This document shows positions 8,568-17,594 of a stretch of DNA of 64,000 nt, piece after piece. The position numbers were made by a program, and so were the translations under genes. The DNA lies in NCBI GenBank assembly GCA_002706765.1, contig PAJV01000061.1:62001-126000 (forward strand), written 5' to 3'. The notes below the pieces were generated by a model. The model saw only the letters and a program-made list of their open reading frames with translations. It searched no databases and had not been told where the DNA came from. Origin of the DNA: Gimesia sp. (GTDB lineage Bacteria > Planctomycetota > Planctomycetia > Planctomycetales > Planctomycetaceae). Positions within the stretch are counted from its first letter, which is position 1. Each line of letters starts with the position of its first letter.

Positions 8568-8600
8568 AAGGCCCGGCTTGCTGACAAGCCGGGCCTTTAA
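8568..8600 (+). terminator. Perfect hairpin between gatC and gatA
   Basis: AAGGCCCGGCTTG (8568-8580) pairs completely with CAAGCCGGGCCTT (8585-8597) over the tetraloop CTGA. This GC-rich 13-pair stem is followed by TTAAAACTT, a weak T run. It may partly end rpmB-gatC transcripts, set the subunit ratio, or protect the upstream mRNA. It also argues against starting gatA at the in-frame ATG at 8578, because the stem would cover it. Confidence 0.55.
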
Positions 8601-8625
8601 AACTTATATGGAGACTCGACAGTCC

Positions 8626-10083
8626 ATGTCTATCACTTCAGCCACCGCCAGCGAACTGCTGGCGAAAATGAATGCGGGGGAAGTCAGCAGCGAAGAGATT
8701 ACCGCCGCCTGCCTGGCAGAAATTGCCCGTCGAGACGAAAGTATCAATGCCTTTCTTTCACTGCAGGGAGAAACGGCGCTGCAAACCGCCCGTGAAGTGG
8801 ACCGGAAACGAAAAGCGGGCGAACCACTGGGAAAACTGGCCGGCATTCCGGTCGCACTCAAAGACAACATCTGCGCCACAGGTACCACCACCACCTGTGC
8901 CAGCAGGATGCTGGAAGCGTTCACGCCCCCTTATGATGCCCACATTGTCGAGCGACTCAGAGCAGCTGACGCGGTTCTGATCGGCAAAACCAACCTCGAT
9001 GAATTTGCGATGGGATCATCAACCGAGAACTCAGCGTTCAAAATTACTGCGAACCCGTGGAACACAAAGTGCGCTGCCGGAGGTTCCAGTGGTGGCTCCG
9101 CTGCTGCCGTCTCCGCCGGTTTTGCCCCCCTCGCACTGGGCAGCGATACCGGTGGATCCATCAGGCAACCCGCCAGCTTTTGCGGGGTGGTGGGTCTGAA
9201 ACCAACCTATGGACGTGTCTCGCGATATGGACTGGTGGCGTTTGCCAGCTCACTTGATCAGATTGGCCCCTTCGCCAGAGATATCACCGATGCCGCCCTG
9301 CTGCTGGAAACCATCGCCGGAAAAGACCAGCGCGACACCACCAGCCTGGACGCCGCAGTCCCACGCTATACCGAAAACCTGGAACAGCCACTGAAAAACC
9401 TGAAAGTCGGCTACATCGAACATCTGCACGAAGAAGGCCTGCATGAAGATGTGCAGAAGGCAACGCAACAGGCACTTGATGTTTATCAATCCCTGGGAGC
9501 GGAACTGATTCCTGTAGAACTTCCGCATGCCAGATACTGCGTCGCCACTTATTACATCATTGCACCGTCCGAAGCATCCAGTAACCTGGCCCGCTACGAT
9601 GGTGTGCATTACGGCTATCGCGCGAAACAGTTTGACAACATGATCGACATGTATGCCGCCAGCCGCGGCGAAGCCTTCGGGGATGAAGTCAAACGCCGTA
9701 TCATGCTGGGGACCTATGCTCTCTCCTCAGGTTATTACGATGCCTACTACCTCAAAGCGCTGAAAGTCAGACGGCTGATCCGCAACGACTTCGAACAGGC
9801 ATTTCAAAAAGTGGATATCATCGCCTCTCCCGTGACCCCGACACCGGCATTTGAAATCGGCGAACTGACAGACGATCCACTGGCGATGTACCTGGCAGAT
9901 ATTTTTACAACCAGTGCCAATCTGTCAGGCATCCCCGGCGTATCCGTGCCCGCGGGCATGAGCCAGAACAAGCTCCCGATAGGCCTGCAACTGCTGGCAC
10001 CACCACTGGAAGAAGAACGACTGCTGCGCGCCGCCCGGATGTTTGAACGGGAAACAGACTGGCATCTAAAGCGCCCTGAGTAG
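8626..10083 (+). CDS. gatA: Asp-tRNA(Asn)/Glu-tRNA(Gln) amidotransferase subunit GatA
   Basis: GatA is the amidase-signature subunit that releases ammonia from glutamine. Conserved parts include IPVALKDNICATG with the catalytic lysine, GGSSGGSAAAVSAG, and DTGGSIRQPASFCG with the Ser-cis-Ser-Lys triad serines. The C-terminal part has IPGVSVPAG and LPIGLQLLAP. The frame is open from 8578, but the ATG at 8626 is preferred: the first 16 residues of the longer form are unlike GatA and would be coded by a hairpin, and GGAGA lies about 11 bases before 8626. This gives 485 residues, normal for the family. The gatB gene follows after 71 bases. With GatB and GatC present, Gln-tRNA or Asn-tRNA is likely made by the indirect route. 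Confidence 0.96.
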   Translation: MSITSATASELLAKMNAGEVSSEEITAACLAEIARRDESINAFLSLQGETALQTAREVDRKRKAGEPLGKLAGIPVALKDNICATGTTTTCASRMLEAFTPPYDAHIVERLRAADAVLIGKTNLDEFAMGSSTENSAFKITANPWNTKCAAGGSSGGSAAAVSAGFAPLALGSDTGGSIRQPASFCGVVGLKPTYGRVSRYGLVAFASSLDQIGPFARDITDAALLLETIAGKDQRDTTSLDAAVPRYTENLEQPLKNLKVGYIEHLHEEGLHEDVQKATQQALDVYQSLGAELIPVELPHARYCVATYYIIAPSEASSNLARYDGVHYGYRAKQFDNMIDMYAASRGEAFGDEVKRRIMLGTYALSSGYYDAYYLKALKVRRLIRNDFEQAFQKVDIIASPVTPTPAFEIGELTDDPLAMYLADIFTTSANLSGIPGVSVPAGMSQNKLPIGLQLLAPPLEEERLLRAARMFERETDWHLKRPE

Positions 10084-10154
10084 ACGCAGCCACGACAGAC
10101 ACTGAAAAGCGAAATTATATACTTTGAATACTGAATAAAGGGTAGCGTGATAGA

Positions 10155-11639
10155 ATGGACTATACGGTCATCATCGGTCTTGAAGTCCACGTACAGTTAC
10201 AGACCAGGACCAAGCTTTTCTGTGGCTGTTCAACCAGATTCAATCCCGATCACCCCAACACACAGACCTGCCCGGTCTGCCTGGGACTGCCTGGCGCACT
10301 TCCCGTATTGAACCGTGAAGCCTTTCACCTGGGAATGAAAACCGGCCTGGCAATCAACTGCGAAATTCCATCGTTTACCAAATGGGATCGCAAGCAGTAT
10401 TACTACCCGGATCTGCCCAAAGCATATCAGATCAGCCAGTATGATCTACCCATGAGCCAGAATGGCTGGCTGGAAATAGAAATCGATCCAGAGACCCGCG
10501 AAACCAAAAAAATTGGAATCATCCGGGCTCACCTGGAAGAAGACGCCGGCAAAAACAGTCACGATGAATCGGGACGGGGTCATGACAGTAAGGTGGACCT
10601 TAACCGCTGTGGCACCCCGCTGATCGAGATTGTTTCCGAACCCGATCTGCGTTCAGCGCGGGAAGCCCGCACGTACCTCGAAGAACTGAAACTGCTGCTG
10701 ACCTATATTGATGTTTCCGACTGCAACATGCAGGAAGGCAGTCTGCGTTGTGATGCGAACGTCAACCTGCATATCCAGCAGGAGAATGGAGAAACCATTC
10801 CCACGCCGATCGTGGAGATCAAAAACCTGAACAGCTTCCGGGGCGTCGAACAGGCGATTGAATTTGAAGTCCAGCGGCAGTGGGAAGCATGGCAGGAAAC
10901 CAGGCTGAGCCTGCATGACGTCCCCAAAGAAACTCGGGGCTGGGATGCCGACCGGGGGATCACACTGGAACAGCGGGGCAAAGAAGAAGCGGCCGACTAT
11001 CGGTACTTCCCGGATCCCGACCTGGCTCCAGTGACGGTAACCGATGCGGAACGGGACAAAGTGAGCAGCGAACTCTGCGAACGACCGGCGCTCCGTAGAA
11101 ATCGTCTGGAAAAAGAATATCAGCTCTCAGCTTACGATGCAGCCGTCATCATTGACCAGGGACTGGCTTTTGCCGATTACTTTGAACAAGTGGCTAAAGG
11201 CTGCCAGAACGGGAAACAGGCAGCGAACTGGGTCACACAGGATGTCCTGCGTGAACTGAAAGAAGGGGGACTGGAAATCTCAGCATTTTCCATCAAACCG
11301 GAAGTGCTCGCCGCTTTGCTGGAAAAAGTGGAGAGCAATGAGATTACCACCAAGAGTGCCCGTACCGTGTTCCAGGAACTGTTGAAGTCTGAAGAAGCAG
11401 CCCCCGGCGTGGAATCGATTCAGTCCATCATTGAAGACAAAGGACTGGCCATGGTATCCGATACGGGAGCACTGGAAGCAGCCGTTCAGACAGTCGTGGC
11501 AAAGAATGAGAAAGCGGTAGCAGATTTCCAGAGTGGCAAGCAGGCAGCCGTGGGGGCATTAATCGGGCAGGTCATGCGGGAAGTGAAAGGGGCCGATCCG
11601 AAAGTGGTCCGGGAGCTTTTAATTAAAAAGATGAGTTAA
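10155..11639 (+). CDS. gatB: Asp-tRNA(Asn)/Glu-tRNA(Gln) amidotransferase subunit GatB
   Basis: A 494-residue GatB, the subunit that binds the misacylated tRNA, phosphorylates its carboxyl group and receives ammonia from GatA. It starts with [15 protein letters not shown], followed by a cysteine cluster (CGCS then CPVCLG) that is the zinc site of many GatB proteins. Next come [14 protein letters not shown] and a conserved [18 protein letters not shown]. The last 140 residues form the helical YqeY-like tail domain, ending [11 protein letters not shown]. The sequence is complete and of normal length. It is the last gene of the rpmB-gatCAB run. Confidence 0.97.
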   Translation: MDYTVIIGLEVHVQLQTRTKLFCGCSTRFNPDHPNTQTCPVCLGLPGALPVLNREAFHLGMKTGLAINCEIPSFTKWDRKQYYYPDLPKAYQISQYDLPMSQNGWLEIEIDPETRETKKIGIIRAHLEEDAGKNSHDESGRGHDSKVDLNRCGTPLIEIVSEPDLRSAREARTYLEELKLLLTYIDVSDCNMQEGSLRCDANVNLHIQQENGETIPTPIVEIKNLNSFRGVEQAIEFEVQRQWEAWQETRLSLHDVPKETRGWDADRGITLEQRGKEEAADYRYFPDPDLAPVTVTDAERDKVSSELCERPALRRNRLEKEYQLSAYDAAVIIDQGLAFADYFEQVAKGCQNGKQAANWVTQDVLRELKEGGLEISAFSIKPEVLAALLEKVESNEITTKSARTVFQELLKSEEAAPGVESIQSIIEDKGLAMVSDTGALEAAVQTVVAKNEKAVADFQSGKQAAVGALIGQVMREVKGADPKVVRELLIKKMS

Positions 11640-11687
11640 ACGCTTCCGAATCCGATGACGTTTTGTTTTCGCTCAGCTGAACCAGAA

Positions 11688-11716
11688 AAACAGCCGACGT
11701 CTGGCTGTTTCTCTTT
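11688..11716 (+). terminator. Terminator between converging gatB and sufT-like gene
   Basis: AAACAGCC (11688-11695) pairs with GGCTGTTT (11703-11710) over a seven-base loop, followed by CTCTTT. The opposite strand also carries a T-rich flank, so the stem could serve both converging genes (gatB stop at 11639, minus-strand gene stop at 11729). Confidence 0.6.
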
Positions 11717-11728
11717 GATTCAGTTCGA

Positions 11729-12121
11729 CTAAAAAATACCCAGTTCGTCACGCGCATCATCAGTCATCAACTCGGGTGACCAGGGAGGTGACATCGTCAG
11801 TTGAATACTGGCTTCGTCTACATCATCCAGTCGCTCGAGTGCCATCTTAGCCTGCGTGATGATCTGTGGACCAGCGGGACAGGCGGGACTGGTTAATGTC
11901 ATCGACACATTGACCTTGGCCTGATTTTCTTCTGAGCGTTTCACATCGTATACCAACCCCAGATCCACAATGTTGATATTCAACTCAGGATCAATGACCT
12001 GTTTCAGTGCATCAACCAGAGTCTCATCGCCTCCGACTCCTCGGAACGCTGAAAAAGCGGACATTTGTTCCTCAGCTGCGTCTTGATTCTCTTCCGGATT
12101 CTCGTTGACTTCGTCTGGCAT
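11729..12121 (-). CDS. SufT/MIP18-type iron-sulfur assembly factor
   Basis: This 130-residue protein belongs to the MIP18/DUF59 family, whose members help mature iron-sulfur proteins (SufT in bacteria). The core starts near residue 33: LVDALKQVIDPELN, then NIVDLGLVYDV, then LTSPACPAGP with the conserved cysteine, and a C-terminal SPPWSPELMTDDAR. The first 25 residues are an acidic, probably disordered extension. AAAGG lies just before the ATG. It is the last gene of the suf run, 181 bases after the Rieske gene, which supports the Fe-S assembly role. The exact step at which SufT proteins act is not settled. Confidence 0.88.
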   Translation of the reverse strand: MPDEVNENPEENQDAAEEQMSAFSAFRGVGGDETLVDALKQVIDPELNINIVDLGLVYDVKRSEENQAKVNVSMTLTSPACPAGPQIITQAKMALERLDDVDEASIQLTMSPPWSPELMTDDARDELGIF

Positions 12122-12302
12122 GATACCTTTCCTTTATAGTTTGATGTGTCACCACACATCCATCGAATTAGATAATGACAGTTAGTAAATAATCATACCC
12201 AAAAAAACCCGCGTTAGTGCTTATAAATATGATTACTGGAAAACGACCGCTAAAGCCGTTTGATTCGCATGATAAAGGGCAAAATGATTACATTTTGCCA
12301 AT

Positions 12303-12611
12303 TTAATGACGAACGTATATTTTCTGGCCTCTGACTTCGACTTCAAACGTCTGAATTGGCTTGGTGGCAGGCATACAGAGCGCTTTTCCGGTAACCAGAT
12401 CAAAACGCGCGCCGTGGCGAGGACAGACAATCGCTCCGTCTTCAATGCATCCTTTAGTTAACGTCTGCCCATCATGGGTGCACACATCTTCAATCGCCAG
12501 AATCTGGTCGTGAATACGGATCAACAACGCCGGGGTATCGCCAATAAATACCTCCAGCCGATCCGCGCTACCAAATTCCTCCAGGGATGCAATTTCTTCG
12601 AAGTCAGGCAT
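12303..12611 (-). CDS. Rieske [2Fe-2S] ferredoxin in the suf operon
   Basis: A 102-residue single-domain Rieske protein. The cluster ligands are CTHDG and CPRHG, giving the Cys-x-His and Cys-x2-His pairs, with a compact spacing like that of soluble Rieske ferredoxins rather than the bc1 subunit. There is no signal peptide or membrane span, so it should act in the cytoplasm as a one-electron carrier. It follows sufD by 38 bases on the same strand. A Rieske ferredoxin among suf genes may supply electrons for cluster assembly, or may simply be an early cluster recipient; sequence alone does not decide. Confidence 0.92.
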   Translation of the reverse strand: MPDFEEIASLEEFGSADRLEVFIGDTPALLIRIHDQILAIEDVCTHDGQTLTKGCIEDGAIVCPRHGARFDLVTGKALCMPATKPIQTFEVEVRGQKIYVRH

Positions 12612-12649
12612 AATCTGTGTACTGTTAATTGTCTGTGATCAGTGGAATG

Positions 12650-13987
12650 TTACCGACCAAATCCTAATTTTTTGATAATTGCCTGATTCAGGGTCTCGCG
12701 AACGACTTCCACCGGGATCCGGTCAAACACGGTCTGAAAGAAACCTTCGACGATCATATGCATCGCTTCGTATTCAGAGATACCCCGCGACATGCAATAG
12801 AAAATCTGCTCTTCATCGACGCGACCTGCGGTGGCACCATGAGTGCAGCGCACATCGTCAGCCTCAATTTCCAGGCCGGGAATGGCATCACCCCGACAGG
12901 TGGAGGAAAGCATGAGTGAATCATTTCGCTGGTAACCATTGGTCTGCTGACCTTCCGGCTCAACCCGGATCATTCCGCGCCAGATGGCCCGTGCATGATC
13001 GCGCAGTACCTGTTTATAAAGCAGATCGGAGCGTGTATCCGGAGCATTATGCGCCTGCTTTGTATAGAACGAATGGACCTGCTGATCGGTCGAGAATGTG
13101 ACACCATTCACTTCCGCTTCCGCGCCTCGTCCGTCGAGAACAACATCCTGATGAATATGAGCCAGCTTGGCACCGATTCCGCCCACCGTCCATTGCAGGA
13201 ACCCGTTATTCTCAACCCGTCCTGCCTGGTGGGCAATGTGCCAGACTTTATGATTCCAGTTCTGTAGCTGGACATACCGCAGCCGGGCCTCTTTGGCCAG
13301 AATCAATTCGACGGCTCCCGAGTGTAACCCGAGATTTTCTTCCGATGTCGAAGCTGTTTCTTCCAGCAGCGTTGCTGAGGCCCCCTCTTCGAGAACGACC
13401 AGTGTATGACTGAAGTCTGCAGCCTTCTCGGCCTGCAAAGTAATCAGGCTGTGCAGCGGTGCGTCCACAACCACGTTACGAGGTACATATAAAAAAGTTC
13501 CCCCTGTCCAGAACGCTGCATGCCAGGCAGAGAACCGATCGGTATTCGTGTCGACCGCCTTGGTCATAAAATGCTTCTGCACCAGATCGCTGTGTTCCCG
13601 GGCGATCGTCGCCAGGTCTCCGAAAATGACTCCTTGGGAAGCCAGTTCTTCAGACAGTTCACTTGAGATCAGCTGTCCGTCGACATGCGTCACATGCCCG
13701 GCGAACTCAGCCTGCTCTTTCAAAAGCGTGGAAGCCTGCTGTGCCCCTGCCGACTCAACACTGGAACTCAGCTGAAATCGGTCGGGCCTGAGAGCCCGCA
13801 AATCAACGCGGCGGTACTCTTCGGGATCCAGTTGAGTTTCCAGAAGTTCCGTGTAGCGTTTGAAGGCCTGGCGACGTGATTCAGTGACCCATGCGGGTTC
13901 GTCCCGGGTTGTCAGAAATGCTTCGAAAGCGGCTTCACTAAATCCAGCCGGAATGTCAGCAGAGGTATTAACGGATGAAGTACTCAT
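12650..13987 (-). CDS. sufD: Fe-S cluster assembly protein SufD
   Basis: SufD pairs with SufB and SufC to form the SufBC2D scaffold that builds Fe-S clusters. The 445-residue protein has a weakly conserved helical N-terminal part and a beta-helix core from about residue 145 (WTGGTFLYVPRNVVVDAPLHS). The C-terminal part carries the shared SufB/SufD pattern: VEPEGQQTNGYQRNDSLMLS, then ADDVRCTHGATAGRVDEEQIFY and the ISEYEAMHMIVEGFF helix. The RCTHGAT segment contains the SufD histidine/cysteine zone thought to be at the SufB interface. Length is normal. The gene is 117 bases downstream of sufB. Confidence 0.95.
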   Translation of the reverse strand: MSTSSVNTSADIPAGFSEAAFEAFLTTRDEPAWVTESRRQAFKRYTELLETQLDPEEYRRVDLRALRPDRFQLSSSVESAGAQQASTLLKEQAEFAGHVTHVDGQLISSELSEELASQGVIFGDLATIAREHSDLVQKHFMTKAVDTNTDRFSAWHAAFWTGGTFLYVPRNVVVDAPLHSLITLQAEKAADFSHTLVVLEEGASATLLEETASTSEENLGLHSGAVELILAKEARLRYVQLQNWNHKVWHIAHQAGRVENNGFLQWTVGGIGAKLAHIHQDVVLDGRGAEAEVNGVTFSTDQQVHSFYTKQAHNAPDTRSDLLYKQVLRDHARAIWRGMIRVEPEGQQTNGYQRNDSLMLSSTCRGDAIPGLEIEADDVRCTHGATAGRVDEEQIFYCMSRGISEYEAMHMIVEGFFQTVFDRIPVEVVRETLNQAIIKKLGFGR

Positions 13988-14104
13988 ACTTTTTGTCTGT
14001 TATGCTTTCGGTAACGGTTTTGAAGAACTTCGAACCCGTGCAACGGGGTGAAGTCTGCTTATTCCATTTTGAATGATAATGCTTGCCTGTAAATGTACGC
14101 CGGG

Positions 14105-15529
14105 TTAACCAATTGAACCTTCCATCTGGAGTTCAATCAGGCGATTCATTTCGACGGCGTATTCCATCGGCAACTCTTTTACCAGGGGCTCAATAAACCC
14201 GGTCACGATCATCGATGATGCTTCCGCTTCTGTCAGACCGCGACTCATCAGGTAAAACAACTGTTCTTCACCGATTTTTGAAACGCTGGCTTCGTGTTCG
14301 ATCGCCACGTCATTGTCTTCAATTTCGATGTAAGGATAAGTATCGCTGCGGCTCTTGGGATCCAGCAGCAGGGCATCGCAGACCACATTTGATTTACAGC
14401 CATGTGCTTCCGGGTCCACTTTAACCAGCCCGCGATAGCTGGACCGTCCGCCATCTTTGGAGATACTCTTGGAGATAATCCGGCTTGAAGTATTAGGAGC
14501 ACAATGCACCATTTTGGCGCCGGCATCCTGATGCTGTCCCTTACCTGCGAAAGCGATCGAAAGAGTTTCGCCACGGGCACCTTCCCCCATCAGAAAGATA
14601 GCGGGATACTTCATGGTCAACTTGGAACCCAGGTTACCATCGACCCACTCCATCAGCGAATCTTCATAGGCATGCGCCCGCTTGGTAACCAGGTTATAGA
14701 CGTTGTTGGACCAGTTCTGAATCGTCGTGTAGCGGAACCGACCGCCTCTCTTCACGATAATTTCCACAACGGCCGAGTGCAGACTGTTCGAACTGTAAGT
14801 CGGAGCCGTACAACCTTCGACGTAATGGCAGGAAGCACCTTCATCAACGATGACCAGCGTCCGTTCAAACTGCCCCATGTTTTCTGAGTTGATGCGAAAA
14901 TAAGCCTGCAATGGAAATTCGATATGCACCCCGGGAGGCACATACACGAACGATCCGCCCGACCAGACGGCCGAGTTCAAAGCAGCATACTTGTTATCAT
15001 CGGGAGGAATAATCTTACCGAAATACTCCCGAAACAGCTCGGGATGATCCTTCAGAGCCGAGTCGGTGTCTGTGAACAGAACCCCCTGCTTGGCCAGATC
15101 TTCCTGCAGACTGCCGTAGACCACTTCAGATTCATATTGTGCTTTCACACCAGACAGGAATTTTTTCTCTGCCTCGGGAATTCCCAGGCGGTCATATGTT
15201 TTGCGAATGTCATCGGGAACATCTTCCCAGCTGCGTTCCTGCCCTGCAGAGGCTCGCACGAAGTAATGGATGCTCTGGTAATCAATCTCGTTCAGATTAC
15301 CACCCCATTGCGGAGTTGGTTTCTGCTCGAAGATCTCCAGAGACTTCAGGCGAAAATCACGCATCCAGGCCGGCTCATTTTTCATTTCAGAAATCTGGGC
15401 GACCACGGCAGCATTCAGGCCTTTCTGGCCGGTAAACACGTACTTGTCTGTGGGATCGTGAAATCCATATTGATAATCGCCAATATCAACTTTCTCATTT
15501 TCCGAATTGGTATCCAACTTCGTAGACAT
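14105..15529 (-). CDS. sufB: Fe-S cluster assembly protein SufB
   Basis: SufB is the main scaffold subunit of the SufBC2D complex and is the most conserved SUF protein. Visible family parts are [20 protein letters not shown], the [20 protein letters not shown] segment, [21 protein letters not shown] with the conserved cysteine, and the C-terminal [20 protein letters not shown]. The ATG at 15529 is preferred over the in-frame ATG at 15544 because GGGAG lies about eight bases before it. This gives 474 residues, a normal length. It follows sufC by 117 bases. Confidence 0.97.
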   Translation of the reverse strand: MSTKLDTNSENEKVDIGDYQYGFHDPTDKYVFTGQKGLNAAVVAQISEMKNEPAWMRDFRLKSLEIFEQKPTPQWGGNLNEIDYQSIHYFVRASAGQERSWEDVPDDIRKTYDRLGIPEAEKKFLSGVKAQYESEVVYGSLQEDLAKQGVLFTDTDSALKDHPELFREYFGKIIPPDDNKYAALNSAVWSGGSFVYVPPGVHIEFPLQAYFRINSENMGQFERTLVIVDEGASCHYVEGCTAPTYSSNSLHSAVVEIIVKRGGRFRYTTIQNWSNNVYNLVTKRAHAYEDSLMEWVDGNLGSKLTMKYPAIFLMGEGARGETLSIAFAGKGQHQDAGAKMVHCAPNTSSRIISKSISKDGGRSSYRGLVKVDPEAHGCKSNVVCDALLLDPKSRSDTYPYIEIEDNDVAIEHEASVSKIGEEQLFYLMSRGLTEAEASSMIVTGFIEPLVKELPMEYAVEMNRLIELQMEGSIG

Positions 15530-15646
15530 CTCAAATTCTCCCACTCTGTATTAAAACCACCCCAAACGGGAGTGATGTAACTGCTTTGATTGATCGAAAG
15601 TTTAGTTCGTAATGAATCAGATTGCTGCGTTCTCTGAGTCTGCAGA

Positions 15647-16444
15647 TCAGACGGCTTCAACAACTTCTTCAGCCGCAACATCCGGGTGACGTTCACGCAC
15701 ACTGGAATAACCGTGCTCATGCAGCTCGGCAGCCAGGCTGGCATCTCCGGTTTCGACAATCCGACCAGCCAGCATCACGTGTGTGAACTGTGGCTGATTA
15801 AATTCCAGCAACCGTTCGTGGTGGGTAATAATTAACACACCCATTTCAGCCCCTGCCAGACGGCTCAGACCTTCACTGACCACCTTGACCGCGTCACTGT
15901 CCAGACCACTGTCCGTTTCATCAAGCACGGCAAATTTGGGTTTGAGCATGGCCAGCTGCAGAATCTCCATCCGCTTCTTTTCACCGCCGGAAAAACCCTC
16001 ATTCAGATAACGGCGAGCCATTTCCAGATCCATGCCCAGTTCACTCATCTGATCCCGCAGTTCTTTGCGGAACTCGCGCATCGGAATCAGCTTTTCACCT
16101 TCCTTACGATCGGGGTTCCGCACATTCGACATCGCATGTCGCAGGAAGTCAGCGACTTTGACTCCCGGAATCACGACGGGATACTGAAATGCCAGAAACA
16201 ATCCCAGGCGAGCCCGTTCATTGGGATCGAGTTCTGAAATATTGGTGCCATCGATTTCGATTTTACCCTTGGTGATTTCATAACTCGGATGGCCGGCCAT
16301 TGCATAGGCCAGCGTGCTTTTTCCTGAACCATTGGGTCCCATCAAAGCGTGAACTTCACCCTGGTTAATTTCCAGGTTGACTCCTTTTAAAATCGGAGTG
16401 CCTGTAACAGATACATGTAAATCAGAAATTTTCAACAAACTCAT
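15647..16444 (-). CDS. sufC: SUF system ATPase SufC
   Basis: SufC is an ABC-type ATPase without membrane partners; its dimer drives shape changes in SufB and SufD. The 265-residue protein has Walker A GPNGSGKST (36-44), the SufC-type signature NEGFSGGEKKRMEI, Walker B FAVLDETDSGLD and a switch histidine in LIITHHERLL. The last 20 residues (ERHPDVAAEEVVEAV) are a small acidic addition beyond the family core. Length is slightly above the usual 250. The gene is 70 bases downstream of the sufR-like regulator. Confidence 0.97.
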   Translation of the reverse strand: MSLLKISDLHVSVTGTPILKGVNLEINQGEVHALMGPNGSGKSTLAYAMAGHPSYEITKGKIEIDGTNISELDPNERARLGLFLAFQYPVVIPGVKVADFLRHAMSNVRNPDRKEGEKLIPMREFRKELRDQMSELGMDLEMARRYLNEGFSGGEKKRMEILQLAMLKPKFAVLDETDSGLDSDAVKVVSEGLSRLAGAEMGVLIITHHERLLEFNQPQFTHVMLAGRIVETGDASLAAELHEHGYSSVRERHPDVAAEEVVEAV

Positions 16445-16514
16445 TTTCGTATTTCACCCTGTCATCCGGAGTTCTGAACGTTTTCAGAAACAACAAATAA
16501 ATTTAAAATCAGAT

Positions 16515-17138
16515 TTAGCTGATATGTGCTTCAAACTCACAGCAATGATGCCCGTCCAGACAACATTCGGAAAGTTTCATTTTGGTACCTAAGACTCGCT
16601 CGAAAACCCGTTGCTCCAGTTCACAAATCGAAGCATCAGTGCTGGCGATGTCGTGGTAAGGGCAATTATGTTCCCGCAAAATGGGGAGAGGTCCGGTGTG
16701 ATCCAGTTCGACCACAAACCCTCGCTCCTCTAAGGCCTGCTTTAACTGTTCCATGCGTCCCTGGAGCGAAGGGGCATCCACATTTCTTCCGTATTGCTGT
16801 ACCAGAGCGGTCTGGATTCGCGCTGCCAATCGACAGCGTAACTCTTCGTCGTCAATGCCTTTCAGTTCTTCCCAGAGGATGTTTGCCAGTTCGGCGTAAT
16901 TATCCCCCAGCAACCGCATCCCCAGAGTCGTCACCGAGTAGGTATAGTGAGGACGCCCTCGTCCTTCCTTCACCTGAGTCCGCTCAATCAGCTCCAACCC
17001 CTGCAAACGAACCAGACGCTGACGGACAGCCGTTGCTGTTACGCCTTCCTGTTCACAGATCTCGTGTATGGTTGCTGACTTAAGGCGATTGAGCCCCAGC
17101 AGAAAACTGCGATCATTTTCATCAATCGAAACGCGCAT
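16515..17138 (-). CDS. SufR-like iron-sulfur transcriptional regulator
   Basis: A DeoR/ArsR-like winged-helix regulator heading the suf run. Residues about 5-70 form the DNA-binding domain (ATIHEICEQEGVTATAVRQR, wing GRGRPHYTYSVT). The C-terminal part has cysteines at the spacing described for SufR: NCPYHDI and ICELEQ are separated by 12 residues, and a CCLDGHHCC cluster follows. These would bind a regulatory Fe-S cluster. SufR represses suf genes when clusters are plentiful. The frame opens at 17213, but the ATG at 17138 starts right at the regulator fold (MRVSIDENDRS) and is preferred, giving 207 residues. A perfect inverted repeat lies 121 bases upstream, so self-regulation is likely. Confidence 0.88.
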   Translation of the reverse strand: MRVSIDENDRSFLLGLNRLKSATIHEICEQEGVTATAVRQRLVRLQGLELIERTQVKEGRGRPHYTYSVTTLGMRLLGDNYAELANILWEELKGIDDEELRCRLAARIQTALVQQYGRNVDAPSLQGRMEQLKQALEERGFVVELDHTGPLPILREHNCPYHDIASTDASICELEQRVFERVLGTKMKLSECCLDGHHCCEFEAHIS

Positions 17139-17258
17139 AAATCGATTTCTACCTGGAATGAAAAATGGAACTGATGGCTTTTTAAGAGAGTGATTTGATA
17201 GAATCAGAATCACTACACACTCAATTCTCTTTATACCAGCATCCTAGACAGACCTGTT

Positions 17259-17286
17259 ATTTTTGACAACCAATATTGTCAAAAAT
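17259..17286 (-). promoter_or_regulatory. Probable SufR operator: 11-base perfect inverted repeat
   Basis: The arms 17259-17269 and 17276-17286 are exact reverse complements separated by six bases (core TTGACAA-N6-TTGTCAA). Cyanobacterial SufR is known to bind CAAC-N6-GTTG; the centre here, ACAA-N6-TTGT, has the same spacing and similar half-sites. The minus-strand arm contains TTGACA (17282-17277), a consensus -35 element for transcription toward sufR and sufCBD, so a bound repressor would block the promoter. The same repeat also gives TTGACA on the plus strand. Confidence 0.7.
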
Positions 17287-17414
17287 CAATAATTGAGATT
17301 CAGTTTCAAAACCCGGGAACTTTTCAGGGCTTTTTCAAGAAACATCTTGGAACGTAAACCGTTATTTGATAGTCTCATACAACGATTGTGAGAACGGTGA
17401 GACAGGGAGCGTTC

Positions 17415-17450
17415 CAGGCAGGTCCTTTAATTATCTCTTAACCTGCCCTG
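17415..17450 (+). promoter_or_regulatory. Hairpin in the leader of the AGCS symporter gene
   Basis: CAGGCAGGT (17415-17423) pairs with ACCTGCCCTG (17441-17450) with one bulged base, over a 17-base loop. It lies 145 bases before the symporter start and is followed by AAAACC, not T. No known riboswitch class was recognised. Its role is unknown. Confidence 0.3.
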
Positions 17451-17594
17451 AAAACCAAGCCAAGCCAATTACAAAATGAACGAAAAGCGGTAACAGACCG
17501 TGTTTTATTTCGCTTTAGATACTGAAAACGATCTTAATTTCAGCTCGACATGAACCTGCGGCAACTGTTTAACTGCAAATGGGAATAGACTCTT

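Larger units (their letters stand above)
17139..17594. other. Divergent gap between sufR-like gene and AGCS symporter gene
   Basis: No gene is seen. The gap holds the likely SufR operator (17259-17286) and a hairpin in the leader of the symporter gene (17415-17450), both listed separately. Confidence 0.5.
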
